In this document: piece after piece, positions 61,321 to 64,000 of the stretch
Layout: every line of letters starts with the position of its first letter
How positions within the stretch are numbered: position 1 is the first letter of the stretch
NCBI GenBank assembly: GCA_902801325.1
Contig: CADCHQ010000001.1
Location: forward strand, 310,001-374,000
Source: an uncultured Bacteroidales bacterium
GTDB taxonomy: Bacteria > Bacteroidota > Bacteroidia > Bacteroidales > Bacteroidaceae
DNA: 64,000 nucleotides
Reading direction: 5' to 3'
Notes under the pieces: model-generated
What the model saw: the letters and a program-made list of their open reading frames with translations, nothing else
The model's database searches: none
Told to the model about the DNA's origin: nothing
Program-made: the position numbers and the translations under genes

Positions 61321-64000
61321 ATGAAGAGATTAAGCCTCATACTGATACTGCAATTGTTCGTTGCATTTGCTTGGTCGCAGAATGATACCACATTCTGTGC
61401 TAGAATCGTTGAGGCGGAATCTGATGAACCCATACCTTTGGTTGGCGTTTATGTTGCCAACGATAATACCACCCTCACCAACTTTGAAGGCGAATTTTGC
61501 ATTACTGCCCAACCGGACGACACCATCCGCTTTTCCTGTGCCGGACGCAAGACGCTCTACATCAGAGCCGACCAACTGCCGGCGACCATCAAGATGGAAA
61601 TGCTTGCCAGTTCATTGTCGGAGGTGACCGTGAAGGGTTACGAAGGCACGTTGATGCAAATCTCAAAGAAGATGGAGAAGGCCTTCAATAGTAAACGACG
61701 GAAAACGTCGCGATACTTTTATCGGCAAACTCAGGTAATAGGATTATGGCAAGATATTGTGGAGGCATTTGTTGATGCGAAGTCGAGTGTCAACTTGAGA
61801 GACCTCCAGTTTGTGAGTGGGCGACATGGCAGTCTTACGCGTCAACAATGGGAGAAGTCGGGCATTAGCTATATGAACCTTCATCATGTGATGGAGCTAG
61901 GTCCAATGACGCGAGAGGCACATTTCTGGAACTCCCTTCTTGCACCGCTTATTAGTAAGGAAGACTTTGGGAAGAACCTTAGAGCCGCCAATGGCAAGAT
62001 ATTTGATGTAAACTCAAAGTTCTTCGGCTATGATTACTACCAGCGGGTTTATAACATCTCGATAACAAACCTCGATGACGAGGACGGACAGCATCTCTAC
62101 CGTATCGATTTGGCGCGTCGTGAAGACTTGCAGACGGTTTTCCCGCTCATGACTGGTACACTCTATGTCGATCGTTCCTCCCTGCGCGTGATGGCCTTTG
62201 ACGGAAAGGTGGAGAACCTGACCATAGAGTTCCGACGTACTGAATTGGAAAGCCCGCTAATGGCTCCTGTTGCCCTCAACTTCCACATCGACTATCGCTA
62301 TGATCATGACTATCCTGAAGTGGCCGATTTGGGTATGCATGTAGAGTTTTCGCATTTCATGAGTCGCACTTTAGTGTTCAATGTCGAAGAACAAAAGAAT
62401 GTCAAGAAGAGTAATAAGAAGTCCAAGGCCGAGGCTGGGGAGAACATGTTGGTTGGCATTGCCAAGGTTGGCTATGATTCTATCTTTTGGGCCAACAACG
62501 AAGTTATTAAGCGTACTGCCGACGAGCAACGTATAGCCCAGAATACAGTTGAACGTGAACAAGCAGTTATCGATTCGGCACATGCAGCTCGTCAGGCCTT
62601 GCCTCCATTGGAGCGACTAACCGATCGCCTAACACGCTTTGGACAAGCTGTTCCTCAGGAAAAGGTCTTTGTACAGATGGACAACACCTGCTATTTTCTT
62701 GGAGACACCATCTGGTTCTCAGCATTTACTCGTCGTACAGACATCGGAAAGCCCAGCCGAATCAGTCGTGTGCTTTACGTTGAGCTGTTGAACCATGATG
62801 GATATCTTGTCGAACGCAAGTTGGTGGAGATGCTCCATGGACGCGGTAGTGGATATTTTGCATTGCCCGACACCCTGTATAGTGGATATTTTGAGTTGCG
62901 AGCTTATACCAAATGGCAACTCAACTGGGGACAAACGGAACACAACCATGTCAAAGAGACTGAGGACAGGTTTTTTAATAAGGCGATGGCTCAGGAATAC
63001 TTCCGTGACTATGAAAAACTTTATAGCAGAGTCTTTCCCGTCTATGACAAGCCCAGAGAACAAGGCGACTTTGTTCGTGATATGACGCTTCGTCCTTTGC
63101 GTCGTCAGTTCAAAAACGAAGCACCTCCTCCCGAACTTATGCTCTCCCTCTTTCCAGAAGGTGGAAACGTTGTGGTTGGTATGCCTTGTCGAGTGGCCTT
63201 CGAGGCTGCACTCTCCGATGGGGAGTATTGCGAAGGGACGGTGTCCCTTCTAATGAAAAATGAAAAAATAAAAATTAAAAATGATGAGAATGAGGACGTG
63301 ACTGAGGTGATGACGGAGAACAGAGGCCGAGGGGCGTTCACCTTCACGCCTGAGGAAGGAAAGTCCTACGAAGCCGTATTCACTTCATCGGATGGTAAGA
63401 CGGCTAAGCAGAAGATAAAGGACATAGGGAAGGAGGGTGTCAGTCTGCAAGTCAATCGACAAGGTGACGAATGGGTGTTCAACATTCACACGAACCTCGA
63501 GAAACCATTAGGCCTTACTATTATGCACGAAGGGGTAACATCCCGCTTCGCTCAAATTAAAAATGAAAAAATAAAAATTAAAAATGAGGAGTTAAATGGA
63601 GGAATCAATCAGGTAACCATCTTCGACGAGGAAGGTCGCGTGTGGGCCGATCGGCTATTCTTCGTCACCAAGCCTGAACTGACAAAACCGACCATTGCCG
63701 TTTCGGGACTGAAAGAAGAATATAAGCCGTTCGAGCCCATCGTACTCGATGTCAAATGTCAAGTGGAAAATGTAAATACTCCCCTCCTTAACAGGGAGGG
63801 GACGGGGGTGAGTCTAGCCGTTCGCGATGCAGTCCATCAGGATAATACCTTCGACTCGGGTAATATCATGACGGAGATGCTTCTTTCATCTGAGATTAAG
63901 GGTTTCGTTCCCCAGCCCGAATGGTTCTTTGAGATAGATGATAACGAGCATCGCCGAGGTCTTGACTTGCTCATGATGACACAAGGTTGGCGTCGCTTCT
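61321..64000 (+). CDS. Large surface protein with carboxypeptidase-like and MG2-like domains (3' partial)
   Basis: ATG at 61321, three bases after gldH; open to the window end (over 890 residues). Signal peptide MKRLSLILILQLFVAFAWSQ. Residues 21-100 are a carboxypeptidase-regulatory-like beta domain (ARIVEAESDEPIPLVGVYV). A Bacteroidetes-specific region follows, then macroglobulin-like MG2 domains (QMDNTCYFLGDTIWFSAFTR). LDLLMMTQGWRRF near the end is typical just before or inside a TonB-plug-like part. Three stretches are in-frame repeats: KNEKIKIKN twice (63252-63288, 63553-63591) and TPLLNREGTGVS (63778-63814). These are absent from the family pattern and are probably surface loops. Confidence 0.82.
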   Translation, partial: MKRLSLILILQLFVAFAWSQNDTTFCARIVEAESDEPIPLVGVYVANDNTTLTNFEGEFCITAQPDDTIRFSCAGRKTLYIRADQLPATIKMEMLASSLSEVTVKGYEGTLMQISKKMEKAFNSKRRKTSRYFYRQTQVIGLWQDIVEAFVDAKSSVNLRDLQFVSGRHGSLTRQQWEKSGISYMNLHHVMELGPMTREAHFWNSLLAPLISKEDFGKNLRAANGKIFDVNSKFFGYDYYQRVYNISITNLDDEDGQHLYRIDLARREDLQTVFPLMTGTLYVDRSSLRVMAFDGKVENLTIEFRRTELESPLMAPVALNFHIDYRYDHDYPEVADLGMHVEFSHFMSRTLVFNVEEQKNVKKSNKKSKAEAGENMLVGIAKVGYDSIFWANNEVIKRTADEQRIAQNTVEREQAVIDSAHAARQALPPLERLTDRLTRFGQAVPQEKVFVQMDNTCYFLGDTIWFSAFTRRTDIGKPSRISRVLYVELLNHDGYLVERKLVEMLHGRGSGYFALPDTLYSGYFELRAYTKWQLNWGQTEHNHVKETEDRFFNKAMAQEYFRDYEKLYSRVFPVYDKPREQGDFVRDMTLRPLRRQFKNEAPPPELMLSLFPEGGNVVVGMPCRVAFEAALSDGEYCEGTVSLLMKNEKIKIKNDENEDVTEVMTENRGRGAFTFTPEEGKSYEAVFTSSDGKTAKQKIKDIGKEGVSLQVNRQGDEWVFNIHTNLEKPLGLTIMHEGVTSRFAQIKNEKIKIKNEELNGGINQVTIFDEEGRVWADRLFFVTKPELTKPTIAVSGLKEEYKPFEPIVLDVKCQVENVNTPLLNREGTGVSLAVRDAVHQDNTFDSGNIMTEMLLSSEIKGFVPQPEWFFEIDDNEHRRGLDLLMMTQGWRRF
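63252..63288 (+). repeat. AT-rich heptad repeat in frame, copy 1
   Basis: AAATGAA/AAAATAA/AAATTAA-type heptads encode KNEKIKIKN. The same text recurs at 63553, and its words occur in the intergenic repeat at 40789. Confidence 0.75.
63553..63591 (+). repeat. AT-rich heptad repeat in frame, copy 2
   Basis: Nearly identical to copy 1 over more than 30 bp and in the same reading frame, giving the same KNEKIKIKN peptide about 100 residues later. Confidence 0.75.
63778..63814 (+). repeat. GC-rich palindromic repeat G5 in frame
   Basis: CTCCCCTCC-TTAACA-GGGAGGGG followed by ACGGGGGTG, encoding TPLLNREGTGVS. Same design as G1-G4. Confidence 0.75.

Overview
The window is a piece of chromosome from a gut or rumen/oral type Bacteroidales bacterium, most likely Prevotella or a close relative. 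Reasons: promoters of the Bacteroidetes type (TTTG or CTTG, 19-20 bp, TAnnTTTG) stand before several genes; two secreted proteins end in the same type IX-secretion-like tail (YDLxGRRVS...YIVNGKKV); and there are a gliding-motility lipoprotein GldH, a TonB-dependent receptor with a carboxypeptidase-like N-terminal domain, a TGS-domain nucleoside kinase and a RicT/PSP1 protein. The genus is inference from style, not from a marker gene.

Layout. 1-2301: end of a secreted metallopeptidase-like protein. 2490-5673: nucleoside kinase, a four-helix-bundle (S23/IVP-like) gene bracketed by inverted repeats, a Fur-family regulator and, convergent to it, queC. 5749-5853: a promoter and terminator bounding a candidate small RNA of about 65 nt. 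5851-31657 (minus strand): a 26-kb surface-glycan locus in two modules. The promoter-proximal module (20128-31657, ten tightly coupled genes) looks like synthesis and attachment of an amino-acid-like decoration: two PLP enzymes, three ATP-grasp ligases, a cobalamin-binding mutase-like protein, an aldo/keto reductase, a CapA-like metallophosphatase, an acyltransferase and an opine dehydrogenase. The distal module (5851-19549) has a flippase, polymerase, TupA-like ATP-grasp protein, seven to eight glycosyltransferases and two acyltransferases. Its base composition is visibly more AT-rich than the flanks. No initiating phosphoglycosyltransferase, Wza/Wzc exporter or UpxY-type antiterminator is seen.

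31767-42758 (minus strand): a core housekeeping run, rimP-nusA-infB-cvpA-like-sufB-sufC-sufD-sufS-rnhB, linking translation and transcription factors to Fe-S cluster assembly. 42966-46516: a small lipoprotein, a 43-residue membrane protein, an S41 protease and a PfkB-family kinase. 46650-46825: two identical tRNA-Asn genes. 46965-52718 (minus strand): one large secreted protein broken into three frames by two apparent single-base frameshifts. 53279-64000 (plus strand): TonB-dependent receptor, surface lipoprotein, metF, holB, ricT-like, gldH and a large cell-surface protein cut by the window end.

The most unusual signal is in non-coding DNA. Five intergenic regions (2302-2477, 19819-19972, 35887-35996, 43417-43636, 53017-53148) carry strictly 22-bp-phased arrays of one degenerate unit built on the dyad TCGAA-N6-TTCGA; three begin at or within about 15 nt of a stop codon. 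Two other repeat classes, AT-rich heptads and GC-rich palindromes with G-run tails, occur between genes and also in frame inside proteins (sufS and the protein at 61321-64000).
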